A stretch of 64,000 nucleotides of DNA from Bin95 sp965220855 (GTDB taxonomy: Bacteria > Pseudomonadota > Alphaproteobacteria > Bin95): positions 2,728,001 to 2,792,000 of the forward strand of contig CBDCQY010000001.1 in NCBI GenBank assembly GCA_965220855.1. The letters are read 5' to 3'. The notes below the pieces were generated by a model, which made no database searches, had not been told where the DNA came from, and saw only the letters and a program-made list of their open reading frames with translations. The translations under genes were made by a program, and so were the position numbers. Within the stretch, counting starts at the first letter, position 1; each line of letters starts with the position of its first letter. This document shows positions 56,595-64,000 of this stretch, piece after piece.

Positions 56595-57554
56595 TCAGGC
56601 GACCCCGGCGCGCAGGCAGTCATGCAGATGGAGGATGCCGACCGGCGCGGCGTGCTCGACGACGAACAGCGCGGTGATCTGGGCCTCGTTCATCAGCGCC
56701 ACCGCCTCCGCCACCGGCGCGCCCGGCCGGATGGTCCGGGGGCCGTGCGTCATCACCGCCGAAACCGGGCGCTGCAACAGATCGGCGCTCATCGAACGGC
56801 GCAGATCGCCGTCGGTGACGATGCCGACCAGCGCGCCCGCGTCATCGACGACGCCGACGCAGCCGAACGCCTTGGAGGAGATTTCGAACAGCGCCTCCGC
56901 CATCACCGTCTCCGGGCCGGCGAGCGGCACGGCCGGACCCCGATGCATGATGTCCGCGACGCGAAGCAGGCTCTGGCCGAGCGAGCCGCCCGGATGCAGG
57001 TCGCGGAAATCGTCGGCCGAGAAGCCCTTGCGCTCCAGCAGCGCCACCGCCAGCGCATCGCCCAGCGCCAGCATCATGGTGGTCGAGGTGGTCGGCGCCA
57101 GCCCCATCGGGCAGGCCTCCGCCACCGAAGGCAGAACCAGGGCGAGCCGGGCCGCCTCGGCCAGCGGGCTGCAGGCCCGCGCGGTCACCCCCATCAGCGG
57201 CACGGAGCGCCGCGCGGCGTGGGAGATGATCGCCGCCAGCTCGGTGGTGCCGCCGGAGTTGGAGAAGGCCAGCACGGCGTCGCCGCGCGCGATCATGCCG
57301 AGATCGCCATGCGCGGCCTCGCCCGGATGGACGAAATGCGCCGGCGTGCCGGTGGAGGCGAGCGTGGAGGCGATCTTGGCGGCGACATGGCCGCTCTTGC
57401 CCATGCCGGTGACGATCACCCGTCCGGTGACGCCCGCCAGCAGATCGACCGCGGCGTCGAAGCCGCGATCGAGGCTCTCGGCGAGCGTCGAGAGCGCCGC
57501 CGCCTCCAGCGTCAGCACCCGGCGCCCGGCGGTGCGCATGGCGTCAGTGGGCAA
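56595..57554 (-). CDS. kdsD: D-arabinose 5-phosphate isomerase KdsD (SIS and two CBS domains)
   Basis: The 319-residue isomerase has an SIS domain (RVIVTGMGKSGHVAAKIAST, HPGEAAHGDLGMI and FSNSGGTTELAAI) and two C-terminal CBS repeats (ADIMHRGPAVPLAGPETVMA, then VSAVMTHGPRTIRPGAPVAE). It makes arabinose 5-phosphate for Kdo and thus lipid A. The TTG at 57554 lies 7 bp after GGAGGAGG inside the 3' end of rnd. ATG 57539 is further from that site, so TTG is preferred. Confidence 0.93.
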   Translation of the reverse strand: MPTDAMRTAGRRVLTLEAAALSTLAESLDRGFDAAVDLLAGVTGRVIVTGMGKSGHVAAKIASTLASTGTPAHFVHPGEAAHGDLGMIARGDAVLAFSNSGGTTELAAIISHAARRSVPLMGVTARACSPLAEAARLALVLPSVAEACPMGLAPTTSTTMMLALGDALAVALLERKGFSADDFRDLHPGGSLGQSLLRVADIMHRGPAVPLAGPETVMAEALFEISSKAFGCVGVVDDAGALVGIVTDGDLRRSMSADLLQRPVSAVMTHGPRTIRPGAPVAEAVALMNEAQITALFVVEHAAPVGILHLHDCLRAGVA

Positions 57555-58155
57555 AGATGTCCTCCTCCGCCCAGCCGGCGAGATCGAGCCGGGCGCGGAC
57601 CGGCAGGAAGTCGAAGCAGGCCGCCGCCAGTTCAGCGCGGCCCTCGCGGGCCAGCATCGAATCGAGCCGCTCCTTCAGCCGGTGCAGATGGAGCACATCG
57701 TCGGCGGCATAACGCCGCTGCTCGTCGCTGAGCTCCGCCGCGCCCCAGTCCGAAGACTGCTGGGCCTTGCAGAGCTGGACGCCGAGCAGCTCCCGGCAGA
57801 GATATTTCAGGCCGTGGCGGTCGGTATAGGTGCGCGCCAGGCGCGACGCCGTGCGGGTGCAATAGACCGGCCCCGCCACCGGGCCCAGATAGCGCTCCAG
57901 CACGGCCAGGTCGAAACGCGCGAAATGGAACAGCTTGGCGACCGCCGGATCGCCGAGCAGCGCCCTCAGGCGCGGCGCGGCATAGTCCGCATCGGCGAAC
58001 TGCACCAGATGGGCGTTGCCGTCGCCGGCGGAGAGCTGCGCCAGGCAGAGCCGGTCGCGCGCCGGATTGAGCCCCATGGTCTCGGTATCGACGGCCACCA
58101 GCGCGCCGAGAGACAGCCCGGCCGGCAGGTCGTTTCGATGGACATGAATCGTCAT
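57544..58155 (-). CDS. rnd: Ribonuclease D-like 3'-5' exoribonuclease (single exonuclease domain)
   Basis: This 203-residue protein has the DEDDy exonuclease motifs: VAVDTETMGLNP (Exo I), HFARFDLAVLERYLG (Exo II) and YAADDVLHLHRLKERL (Exo III). It lacks the HRDC domains of the enterobacterial enzyme, as usual for the short alphaproteobacterial form. It trims tRNA and other structured RNA 3' ends. The next gene downstream starts within its last codons. A tRNA-Leu gene lies 36 bp upstream on the same strand, a fitting neighbour. Confidence 0.92.
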   Translation of the reverse strand: MTIHVHRNDLPAGLSLGALVAVDTETMGLNPARDRLCLAQLSAGDGNAHLVQFADADYAAPRLRALLGDPAVAKLFHFARFDLAVLERYLGPVAGPVYCTRTASRLARTYTDRHGLKYLCRELLGVQLCKAQQSSDWGAAELSDEQRRYAADDVLHLHRLKERLDSMLAREGRAELAAACFDFLPVRARLDLAGWAEEDIFAH

Positions 58156-58191
58156 GGCCCGCTCAACCTAGCATCGAACCGGCGGGTCGGG

Positions 58192-58278
58192 TGGTGCCCA
58201 GGAGAAGACTCGAACTTCCACGACCTTGCGGTCACAGGTACCTGAAACCTGCGCGTCTACCAATTCCGCCACCTGGGC
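58192..58278 (-). tRNA. tRNA-Leu (anticodon CAG), CCA encoded
   Basis: The acceptor GCCCAGG pairs with CCTGGGC, followed by A and CCA. The anticodon loop reads TTCAGGT with CAG between the CAGGT/ACCTG stem. A long variable arm (GTGACCGCAAGGTCGT) marks a class II tRNA, and the T loop is TTCGAGT. Confidence 0.97.
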
Positions 58279-58350
58279 ATGGGGCCGAAAGCCGGAAGGC
58301 GTGATAAGAGGAACCGGCCCGCCTGTCAACCGAGACGCCCGCGCATCCCC

Positions 58351-59835
58351 GTGACCGACCGATCCCTCCGCGACTTCATCGCCCGCCTGGAAGCCGCCGG
58401 GCGGCTGAAGCGCATCGCCGCCCCGGTTTCGCCCGAACTGGAGCTGACCGAAATTCACCGCCGCGTGCTGGCGGCGGGCGGGCCGGCGCTGCTGTTCGAG
58501 AACCTCCGCCGGGCGGATGGCGGGGCCTGGGACATGCCGGCGCTCGCCAATCTGTTCGGCACGGTCGAGCGGGTCGCCTGGGGCATGGGGCGCGAGCCGG
58601 GCGAACTCCGGGAAGTCGGCGAGACGCTCGCCTTCCTGCGCCAGCCCGCCCCGCCCGGCGGCTGGCGCGAGGCGGTCGGCATGTTGCCGCTGCTGAAGAC
58701 GCTGCTCGCCATGGCGCCCCGCACCGTCAGGCGCGGCCCGGTTCAGGAGGCGGTGCTGGAGGGGCCGGATGTCGATCTCGGGCGCTTCCCGATCCAGACC
58801 TGCTGGCCCGGCGAGCCGGCCCCGCTGATCACCTGGCCGCTGGTGGTGACGCGCGGCCCCGGGCGCACGCCGGAGGACGATTTCAATCTCGGCATCTACC
58901 GGATGCAGGTCACCGGGCGCAACACCACGCTGATGCGCTGGCTGCGCCATCGCGGCGGGGCGGCGCATCATGCGCGCTGGGCGGCGGAGAAGCGCCGGCC
59001 GCTGCCGGCCGCGGCGGTGATCGGCGCCGACCCCGCCACCATGCTGGCGGCGGTGACGCCGCTGCCGGAGACGCTCTCGGAATATCGCTTTTCGGGCCTG
59101 CTGGCGGGGTCGCGGCTGGAGCTGGTCGATTGCAAGACCGTGCCGCTCAAGGTTCCGGCGACGGCGGAGATCGTGCTGGAGGGCCATGTGGCGCTCGACG
59201 AGCACGGGGACGAAGGCCCTTATGGAGACCATACCGGCTATTACAACGCGGTCGAGCGCTTTCCGGTGTTCACGGTCTCGGCGATCGCCATGCGCAGCCG
59301 GCCGATCTACCTCACCACCTATACCGGCCGGCCGCCGGACGAGCCCTCGGTGCTGGGCGAGGCGCTCAACGAGGTGTTCATCCCGCTGCTGCAGGCGCAG
59401 TTTCCGGAGATCCGGGACTTCTGGCTGCCGCCTGAGGGCTGCTCCTACCGGGTGGCGGTGGTCTCGATCCGCAAGGCCTATCCCGGCCACGCCAAGCGGG
59501 TGATGTTCGGCGTGTGGTCCTATCTGCGCCAGTTCATGTACACCAAATGGGTGATCGTGGTGGACGACGATATCGACGCGCGCGACTGGAAGGATGTGGT
59601 CTGGGCGATCTCGACGCGCATGGACCCGGCCCGCGACATCACGCTGGTGGAGGGCACGCCGATCGACTATCTCGACTTCGCCAGCCCCGAGAGCGGGCTC
59701 GGCTCCAAGATCGGCCTCGACGCCACCGACAAATGGCCGCCCGAGACCCGGCGCGAATGGGGCCGCAAGCTCGCCATGAGCGAGGAGGTCCGGGCGCGCA
59801 TCGAGGCGCGCTGGCGGGAGTTCGGTCTGGATTGA
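58351..59835 (+). CDS. ubiD: UbiD family decarboxylase (4-hydroxy-3-polyprenylbenzoate decarboxylase)
   Basis: The 494-residue protein is the right length for UbiD and has NLGIYRMQVTGRNTTLMRWL, EIVLEGHVALDEHGDEGPYG with DHTGYY after it (prenylated-FMN/metal region with Glu), and VIVVDDDIDARDWKDVVWAI. UbiD removes the carboxylate in ubiquinone synthesis using prFMN made by UbiX. The GTG start at 58351 gives the conserved N-terminus TDRSLRDFIARLEAAGRLKR. It is flanked by two tRNA-Leu genes. Confidence 0.94.
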   Translation: MTDRSLRDFIARLEAAGRLKRIAAPVSPELELTEIHRRVLAAGGPALLFENLRRADGGAWDMPALANLFGTVERVAWGMGREPGELREVGETLAFLRQPAPPGGWREAVGMLPLLKTLLAMAPRTVRRGPVQEAVLEGPDVDLGRFPIQTCWPGEPAPLITWPLVVTRGPGRTPEDDFNLGIYRMQVTGRNTTLMRWLRHRGGAAHHARWAAEKRRPLPAAAVIGADPATMLAAVTPLPETLSEYRFSGLLAGSRLELVDCKTVPLKVPATAEIVLEGHVALDEHGDEGPYGDHTGYYNAVERFPVFTVSAIAMRSRPIYLTTYTGRPPDEPSVLGEALNEVFIPLLQAQFPEIRDFWLPPEGCSYRVAVVSIRKAYPGHAKRVMFGVWSYLRQFMYTKWVIVVDDDIDARDWKDVVWAISTRMDPARDITLVEGTPIDYLDFASPESGLGSKIGLDATDKWPPETRREWGRKLAMSEEVRARIEARWREFGLD

Positions 59836-59866
59836 GCCGGCGGAACGCGCTAGCGTGGCCCTGTGT

Positions 59867-59953
59867 GCCTCTGTGGCGGAACCGGTAGACGCGGCAGACT
59901 CAAAATCTGTTGCCCGCAAGGGCGTGGGAGTTCGAGTCTCCCCGGGGGCACCA
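59867..59953 (+). tRNA. tRNA-Leu (anticodon CAA), CCA encoded
   Basis: The acceptor GCCTCTG pairs (with two G-U pairs) with CGGGGGC, followed by A and CCA. The anticodon stem GCAGA/TCTGT holds the loop CTCAAAA with CAA. A long variable arm (TTGCCCGCAAGGGCGT) and T arm GGGAG-TTCGAGT-CTCCC are clear. Confidence 0.97.
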
Positions 59954-59977
59954 CCCGCGCCGACGCCTTGCGCGGCG

Positions 59978-60385
59978 CTATGCGGCCGCTTCCGGCGAGA
60001 TCGCCAGCGGGTGGGCGAGGAGAAGGCGGTCGCGGGTCAGCAGCCTCAGCCCTTCCTCCTGGGCCTGGACCAGCAGCAGTTCGTCGAACGGGTCCTTTTG
60101 GGGAATCGGCGCCTCGAGCGGCCGCGCGGCGTGATCCGGAGTCATGGTGAGCACCGGGATCGCCATGTCTTCCAGCATCTCCAGCACGTCATTCGGGTCG
60201 AAGCGGCTCTTGCGCGCGCCGGACCGATGGCGGGCGCGATATTTGAGCCGCATTTCCCAGATCGACACGGCGCTGGCGAATGACTGCGTTTCCGGGTCCA
60301 CCAGCCGGCTTCGCTCGATTTCCGGCAGTTTTCCCGGCGATTCCATCAGGTCGTAGAGCCAATGGGTGTCGAGGAGAATCCGCAC
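59978..60385 (-). CDS. PIN-domain ribonuclease toxin (VapC type)
   Basis: The 135-residue PIN protein starts at a GTG with VRILLDTHWLYDLMES and keeps the acidic quartet: Asp6, Glu44 in SIWEMRLKY, Asp98/Asp101 in QKDPFDELLLVQA and Asp119 in LLTRDR. VapC-type toxins cleave tRNA or other RNA when free of antitoxin. Its start is only 4 bp after the stop of the Phd-like antitoxin, as expected for a type II module. It converges on the tRNA-Leu(CAA) gene with 24 bp between. Confidence 0.9.
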   Translation of the reverse strand: MRILLDTHWLYDLMESPGKLPEIERSRLVDPETQSFASAVSIWEMRLKYRARHRSGARKSRFDPNDVLEMLEDMAIPVLTMTPDHAARPLEAPIPQKDPFDELLLVQAQEEGLRLLTRDRLLLAHPLAISPEAAA

Positions 60386-60389
60386 CCCG

Positions 60390-60653
60390 CTACTCGTCCT
60401 CCAGCCCCAGAACCTGGCGGCTGAAGGCCGGGTCGTTCCACTCCTCCGGCCAGAGCTCCCCGTCTCCTTCAATGCCGAGGCGCTGGCGTATCGCTTCCAG
60501 CTTCTCGAAATCGATGCCGCCCGCCGGCTGGCGGCAGGCGACCAGTTCGGCCGCCGGGCGGCCGCGCCGGGTGATCACGACGCGCTCGCCCTTGCGGGCG
60601 GCGGCGACGAGCTCGCAAAGGCGTCCCTTCGCCTTGCCGATCGCGACTTCCAT
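60390..60653 (-). CDS. Phd/YefM-type antitoxin, downstream copy
   Basis: This 87-residue antitoxin begins MEVAIGKAKGRLCELVAAAR and has KGERVVITRRGRPAAELVA, the Phd/YefM DNA-binding fold. The C-terminus (EWNDPAFSRQVLGLEDE) is acidic and hydrophobic and should wrap the toxin. A GAGGAGG site precedes ATG 60653. The encoded protein is identical to the copy at 60694. A -10-like TTATAC lies upstream, but the sequence where -35 should be has been replaced by the end of the other copy. Confidence 0.9.
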   Translation of the reverse strand: MEVAIGKAKGRLCELVAAARKGERVVITRRGRPAAELVACRQPAGGIDFEKLEAIRQRLGIEGDGELWPEEWNDPAFSRQVLGLEDE

Positions 60654-60693
60654 GGGCGGCCTCCTCTCAGGGGGTCGTATAAGGCCAGCGTAA

Positions 60694-60957
60694 CTACTCG
60701 TCCTCCAGCCCCAGAACCTGGCGGCTGAAGGCCGGGTCGTTCCACTCCTCCGGCCAGAGCTCCCCGTCTCCTTCTATGCCGAGGCGCTGGCGTATCGCTT
60801 CCAGCTTCTCGAAATCGATGCCGCCCGCCGGCTGGCGGCAGGCGACCAGTTCGGCCGCCGGGCGGCCGCGCCGGGTGATCACGACGCGCTCGCCCTTGCG
60901 GGCGGCGGCGACGAGCTCGCAAAGGCGTCCCTTCGCCTTGCCGATCGCGACTTCCAT
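60694..60957 (-). CDS. Phd/YefM-type antitoxin, upstream copy
   Basis: The 87-residue product is identical to that of the copy at 60390 (one synonymous difference at 60775). It is the promoter-proximal copy: a TTGCCG/TTATAC promoter with 17-bp spacing lies just upstream, and a GAGGAGG site precedes ATG 60957. An in-frame extension to 61227 exists but has no coding character. Transcription from here would read both antitoxins and then the toxin, giving two antitoxin cistrons per toxin cistron. Confidence 0.9.
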   Translation of the reverse strand: MEVAIGKAKGRLCELVAAARKGERVVITRRGRPAAELVACRQPAGGIDFEKLEAIRQRLGIEGDGELWPEEWNDPAFSRQVLGLEDE

Positions 60958-60980
60958 GGGCGGCCTCCTCTCAGGGGGTC

Positions 60981-61009
60981 GTATAAGGCCAGCGTGACGC
61001 CGGCGGCAA
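60981..61009 (-). promoter_or_regulatory. Candidate promoter of the antitoxin-antitoxin-toxin operon
   Basis: Reading on the minus strand, TTGCCG (61009-61004) and TTATAC (60986-60981) are separated by exactly 17 bp and lie about 24-50 bp before the upstream antitoxin ATG. The -10 half is inside the duplicated unit while the -35 half is outside it. Confidence 0.55.
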
Positions 61010-61072
61010 GTAAAGTCAACAGCCGATCTCCGCCGCCCGGCCCGCCCGGCCAGCCAATATGTCGCGGAGGGG

Positions 61073-61101
61073 CCGGTTGCGATTTCGGCGGCGGCTATGA
61101 T
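61073..61101 (+). promoter_or_regulatory. Possible atp operon promoter
   Basis: The 235-bp gap before atpH has a TATGAT (61096-61101) preceded by GGC. At 17 bp upstream is a poor -35 (CCGGTT); a better TTGCGA is only 13 bp away. The gap otherwise holds GC-rich sequence without a recognisable gene. The assignment rests mainly on position. Confidence 0.35.
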
Positions 61102-61230
61102 AGCAGAAGCGCCGCGCGGGCGCCGGCTCCGGCCCCCGCGTTCGCTCTTGTCCGGCCGGTCGCCGCCGCCGCCGGCGCGCAGGCGGATCGACCGGAAGGC
61201 GGCGGCGCGACAATCGAGGGCTTCCATCCC

Positions 61231-61788
61231 GTGGCTTCACAGGCAGGACCGGTCTCCACGCTGGCCGAGCGCTACGCCACGGCCTTGCTCGAACTGGCCG
61301 AGGAACGCCGCCAGCTCGACGCGGTGGCGGGCGAGCTCGAGGCGCTCAAGCGGATGCTGTCCGAGAGCGCCGATCTGGCGCGCCTGATCCGCTCGCCGGC
61401 GCTCGCTCGCGAGGAGCGCGCGCGGGCCATGCAGGCGGTCGCGGAGCGCGCCGGCTTCTCCGACCTCACGCGCAATTTCATCGGCGTCGCCGCGCGCCAC
61501 GGCCGGCTGTTCGCGCTGCCGGCGATCGTCGACCATTTCCTGGCCGTGCTGGCGGCGCGGCGCGGCGAGGTCACGGCCGAGGTCACCGCCGCGCATCCGC
61601 TCGATGCGGAGCAGCTGCAGGCGCTCGAGGCCGCGCTCGGCCGGGCCGCCGGCGGCCGGGTCGCCATCGATCTCAAGATCGATCCGGGCATTCTGGGCGG
61701 GCTGGTGGTGCGCCTCGGCTCCCGGCTCTTCGACAGCTCGGTCGGCTCCCGGCTGCGCCGGCTGGAACTCTCCATGAAAGGGGCTTGA
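61231..61788 (+). CDS. atpH: ATP synthase F1 subunit delta
   Basis: The 185-residue protein has the delta/OSCP pattern: STLAERYATALLELAEERRQ at the front, a mid region RNFIGVAARHGRLFALPAIV, and the C-terminal IDLKIDPGILGGLVVRLGSR followed by LFDSSVGSRLRRLE. It ties the F1 head to the peripheral stalk. The GTG at 61231 follows a GAGGG 10 bp upstream and gives the family length; the open frame upstream is not coding-like. It begins the atpHAGDC-type operon. Confidence 0.95.
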   Translation: MASQAGPVSTLAERYATALLELAEERRQLDAVAGELEALKRMLSESADLARLIRSPALAREERARAMQAVAERAGFSDLTRNFIGVAARHGRLFALPAIVDHFLAVLAARRGEVTAEVTAAHPLDAEQLQALEAALGRAAGGRVAIDLKIDPGILGGLVVRLGSRLFDSSVGSRLRRLELSMKGA

Positions 61789-61794
61789 CCGGAC

Positions 61795-63324
61795 ATGAAT
61801 ATCGACGCCTCGGAAATCTCCGCGATCCTGAAGAAGGAGATCGCCGGTTTCGGCGACGACGCCGATGTCGCCGAGGTCGGCACGGTGCTCTCGGTCGGCG
61901 ACGGCGTGGCGCGCGTCTATGGCCTCGACCGGGTGCAGGCCGGCGAGATGGTGGAGTTCGCCGACGGCACGCGCGGCATGGCGCTCAATCTCGAGAGCGA
62001 CAATGTGGGCGTGGTGATCTTCGGCGAGGACCGCGACATCCATGAGGGCGATCTGGTGCGGCGCACCTCCTCGATCGTCGATGTGCCGGTCGGCAAGGGC
62101 CTGCTCGGCCGCGTGGTGGACGGGCTCGGCAACCCCATCGACGGCAAGGGGCCGATCGAGGCGGAAGAGCGCCGCCTGGTGGAGGTCAAGGCCCCCGGCA
62201 TCATCCCGCGCCGCTCGGTGCACGAGCCGATGCAGACCGGCCTGAAGGCCCTCGACGCGCTGGTGCCGATCGGGCGCGGCCAGCGCGAACTCATCATCGG
62301 CGACCGCCAGACCGGCAAGACCGCGGTCGCGCTCGACACCTTCATCAACCAGAAGCAGATCAACGACTCGGACGACGAGGCGAAGAAGCTCTACTGCATC
62401 TATGTCGCGGTCGGGCAGAAGCGCTCCTCGGTCGCCCAGGTGGTGAAGACGCTGGAGGAATACGGCGCGATGGACTATTCCATCGTCGTCGCCGCGACGG
62501 CCTCCGACCCCGCTCCGCTGCAGTTCCTCGCGCCCTATTCCGGCTGCGCCATGGGCGAATATTTCCGCGACAACGGCATGCATGCGGTGATCGTCTATGA
62601 CGATCTCTCCAAGCAGGCGACCGCCTATCGCCAGATGTCGCTGCTGCTGCGCCGCCCGCCCGGCCGCGAGGCCTTTCCGGGCGACGTGTTCTATCTGCAT
62701 TCGCGCCTGCTGGAGCGGGCCGCCAAGATGTCCGACGACCATGGCGCCGGCTCGCTGACCGCGCTGCCGGTGATCGAGACGCAGGGCAATGACGTCTCGG
62801 CCTTCATCCCCACCAACGTGATCTCGATCACCGACGGGCAGATCTTCCTGGAGACCGACCTGTTCTACAAGGGCGTGCGGCCGGCGATCAATGTCGGCCT
62901 GTCGGTCAGCCGCGTCGGCTCCGCCGCCCAGACGCCGGCGATGAAGAAGGTCGCCGGGCGCATCAAGCTCGAACTGGCGCAGTTCCGCGAGATGGAGGCC
63001 TTCGCGCAGTTCGCCTCCGACCTCGACGCCTCGACGCAGCAATTGCTGGCGCGCGGGGCCCGGCTCACCGAGGTGCTGAAGCAGGGGCAATATGCGCCGC
63101 GCAGCGTGGCCGAGCAGGTGGTGGCGATCTTCGCCGGCGTGCGCGGCTATCTGGACCGCGTCGAGGTGCGCGACGTGACCCGCTTCGAGACCGGCCTTCT
63201 GGGCGAGATGAAGGCGCGCCACGCCGAAGCCATGGCGCGCATCGACGAGACCGGAGACCTCGACGACGACACCGAGAAGCAGGTGGACGAGGCCGTCGCC
63301 GCCTTCGCCCGGAGCTTCGCCTGA
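61795..63324 (+). CDS. atpA: ATP synthase F1 subunit alpha
   Basis: The 509-residue subunit has the alpha-specific N-terminus EISAILKKEIAGFG, the P-loop GDRQTGKTA near residue 169-177, YCIYVAVGQKRSSVAQVV, and the signature PAINVGLSVSRVGSAAQ near the end of the nucleotide domain. It forms the noncatalytic sites of F1. It starts 6 bp after atpH and ends 6 bp before atpG. Length and sequence are normal. Confidence 0.98.
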   Translation: MNIDASEISAILKKEIAGFGDDADVAEVGTVLSVGDGVARVYGLDRVQAGEMVEFADGTRGMALNLESDNVGVVIFGEDRDIHEGDLVRRTSSIVDVPVGKGLLGRVVDGLGNPIDGKGPIEAEERRLVEVKAPGIIPRRSVHEPMQTGLKALDALVPIGRGQRELIIGDRQTGKTAVALDTFINQKQINDSDDEAKKLYCIYVAVGQKRSSVAQVVKTLEEYGAMDYSIVVAATASDPAPLQFLAPYSGCAMGEYFRDNGMHAVIVYDDLSKQATAYRQMSLLLRRPPGREAFPGDVFYLHSRLLERAAKMSDDHGAGSLTALPVIETQGNDVSAFIPTNVISITDGQIFLETDLFYKGVRPAINVGLSVSRVGSAAQTPAMKKVAGRIKLELAQFREMEAFAQFASDLDASTQQLLARGARLTEVLKQGQYAPRSVAEQVVAIFAGVRGYLDRVEVRDVTRFETGLLGEMKARHAEAMARIDETGDLDDDTEKQVDEAVAAFARSFA

Positions 63325-63330
63325 TCCGCC

Positions 63331-64000
63331 ATGCCCAGCCTCAAGGATCTGCGCAACCGCATCGCCAGCGTCCGCGCGACGCAGAAGATCACCTCGGCCA
63401 TGAAGATGGTCGCGGCCGCCAAACTGCGCCGCGCCCAGGAGGCCGCCGAGGCGGCCCGGCCCTATGCGGAGCGCATGGAGCGGATGCTGGGCTCGCTCGG
63501 CGGCTCGCTGGCCGGCAGCGCCGGCGCGCCGAAGCTGCTGGCCGGAAGCGGCGAGGACCGGGTGCATCTGATCGTGGTCGCCACCGCCGATCGCGGCCTT
63601 TGCGGCGGCTTCAACGGCTCCATCGTGCGCCGCGCGCGCGAGACGATCGAGGAGCTGGAGAGCGCCGGCAAGGAGGTGCGCCTGCTCTGCGTCGGGCGCA
63701 AGGGCCGCGACCAGCTGCGCCGCCAGCATGGCGGGAGGATGGTGGACGGCTTCGAGGGGCTCGGCCGGCGCGCGGTCGAGTTCGCGGAGGCCGACGCCGT
63801 GGCCGAGCGCATCCGGGCGATGTTCGCGGCCGGCGAGTTCGACGTCTGCGCCATGATCTATGCGCGCTTCAAGTCCGCGATCAGCAACGAGGTGACGGTG
63901 CAGCAGCTGGTGCCCGCGCCCCTGCCGGAAGCCGAAGACGGCGAGGCGGACGCCGGCCCGTCGGCGGTCTATATCTACGAGCCGGACGAAGAGGCAATTC
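63331..64000 (+). CDS. atpG: ATP synthase F1 subunit gamma (3' end outside window)
   Basis: The frame starts at ATG 63331 with MPSLKDLRNRIASVRATQKI and TSAMKMVAAAKLRRAQ, the conserved N-terminal helix of the rotary gamma shaft, and continues with VATADRGLCGGFNGSIVRRA and MIYARFKSAISNEVT. It stays open to base 64000 (223 codons). The C-terminal helix, which normally completes about 290 residues, is not in the window. It follows atpA as in all F1 operons. Confidence 0.97.
   Translation, partial: MPSLKDLRNRIASVRATQKITSAMKMVAAAKLRRAQEAAEAARPYAERMERMLGSLGGSLAGSAGAPKLLAGSGEDRVHLIVVATADRGLCGGFNGSIVRRARETIEELESAGKEVRLLCVGRKGRDQLRRQHGGRMVDGFEGLGRRAVEFAEADAVAERIRAMFAAGEFDVCAMIYARFKSAISNEVTVQQLVPAPLPEAEDGEADAGPSAVYIYEPDEEAI

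Larger units (their letters stand above)
60390..60995. repeat. Tandem 302-bp direct repeat containing the antitoxin gene
   Basis: Bases 60390-60691 and 60694-60995 are the same over 302 positions except one (A at 60471, T at 60775, a synonymous Ile codon change). Two bases, AA at 60692-60693, separate them. Each unit holds the full antitoxin CDS, its ribosome site and the -10 element. The toxin gene is not duplicated. The near identity points to a very recent duplication or an assembly artefact. Confidence 0.97.

Noticed and set aside
58192..59953. tRNA-Leu genes as attachment sites of an integrated element
   Set aside because: No integrase, no partial tRNA repeat and no phage-like genes are present near either tRNA.
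59855..60283. Open frames across tRNA-Leu(CAA) and the toxin gene
   Set aside because: They overlap a structurally perfect tRNA and are antisense to the PIN gene.
60994..61230. Extended N-terminus of AtpH, and minus-strand extension of the upstream antitoxin copy
   Set aside because: Both extensions are low-complexity; the conserved family starts are at 61231 and 60957.

Overview
The window is very GC-rich, densely coded chromosome from an alphaproteobacterium. The evidence is the tolB-pal-cpoB-tilS-ftsH-folP-glmM order, the atpHAG block, a recA gene with a GTTC-type SOS box, tRNA genes with encoded CCA, and the many TRAP/TTT transporters and oxygenases. The style fits a Rhodospirillales-like marine or soil heterotroph, but the genus cannot be named from the sequence. 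There is no prophage, CRISPR array or intact insertion sequence.

Layout. 1-8.5 kb (+): envelope and housekeeping genes: end of tolA, tolB, pal, cpoB, tilS, ftsH, folP, glmM. 8.5-8.9 kb: decayed IS630-family transposase whose end overlaps the 3' end of rmuC (-). 10.3-18.5 kb: a PhyH-type dioxygenase (+), then a minus-strand cluster of TRAP transporter (SBP, small and large permease), glutathione transferase, VOC protein and SDR. The cluster is interrupted by a 266-bp element with 32-bp inverted ends. 18.6-25.3 kb (-): complete phosphate regulon phoR / Pho box / pstSCAB-phoU-phoB. 25.4-32.2 kb: accessory catabolism (GGT, SnoaL-like, Ldh2-type dehydrogenase, phosphoesterase, VOC, TauD-type oxygenase, Frc-like CoA transferase). 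32.2-34.3 kb: J-domain protein, lipoprotein, pdxH. 34.3-42.6 kb (+): PhyH oxygenase, Moco sulfite dehydrogenase with a diheme cytochrome c, second Ldh2-type dehydrogenase, flavodoxin-like protein, TctBAC transporter and a TauD-type oxygenase; together these suggest organosulfonate or related organic acid use. 42.6-43.9 kb: tRNA-Gln and recA. 43.9-48.9 kb (-): dipeptide-type ABC importer without ATPases, a Cys-rich secreted protein with a structured leader, and a beta-hydroxyacid dehydrogenase. 49.1-53.5 kb (+): second TRAP system and a MATE exporter. 53.5-58.2 kb (-): thiD, then lptB-lptA-lptC-kdsD-rnd (LPS export and Kdo synthesis). 58.2-61.0 kb: two tRNA-Leu genes around ubiD, then a PIN/Phd toxin-antitoxin locus with a near-perfect tandem duplication of the antitoxin. 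61.2-64 kb (+): atpH, atpA and the start of atpG.

The genes form two layers: conserved chromosomal backbone (Tol-Pal, Pst/Pho, Lpt, ATP synthase, RecA) and uptake-plus-oxidation modules in which a periplasmic binding protein transporter lies beside Fe(II)/2-oxoglutarate oxygenases, VOC proteins and NAD-dependent dehydrogenases. The least explained items are the duplicated antitoxin, the MITE-like element, a large TRAP permease with a roughly 320-residue helical tail, a PhoR without membrane segments, and the Cys-rich secreted protein whose Shine-Dalgarno sequence can be paired in its own leader.
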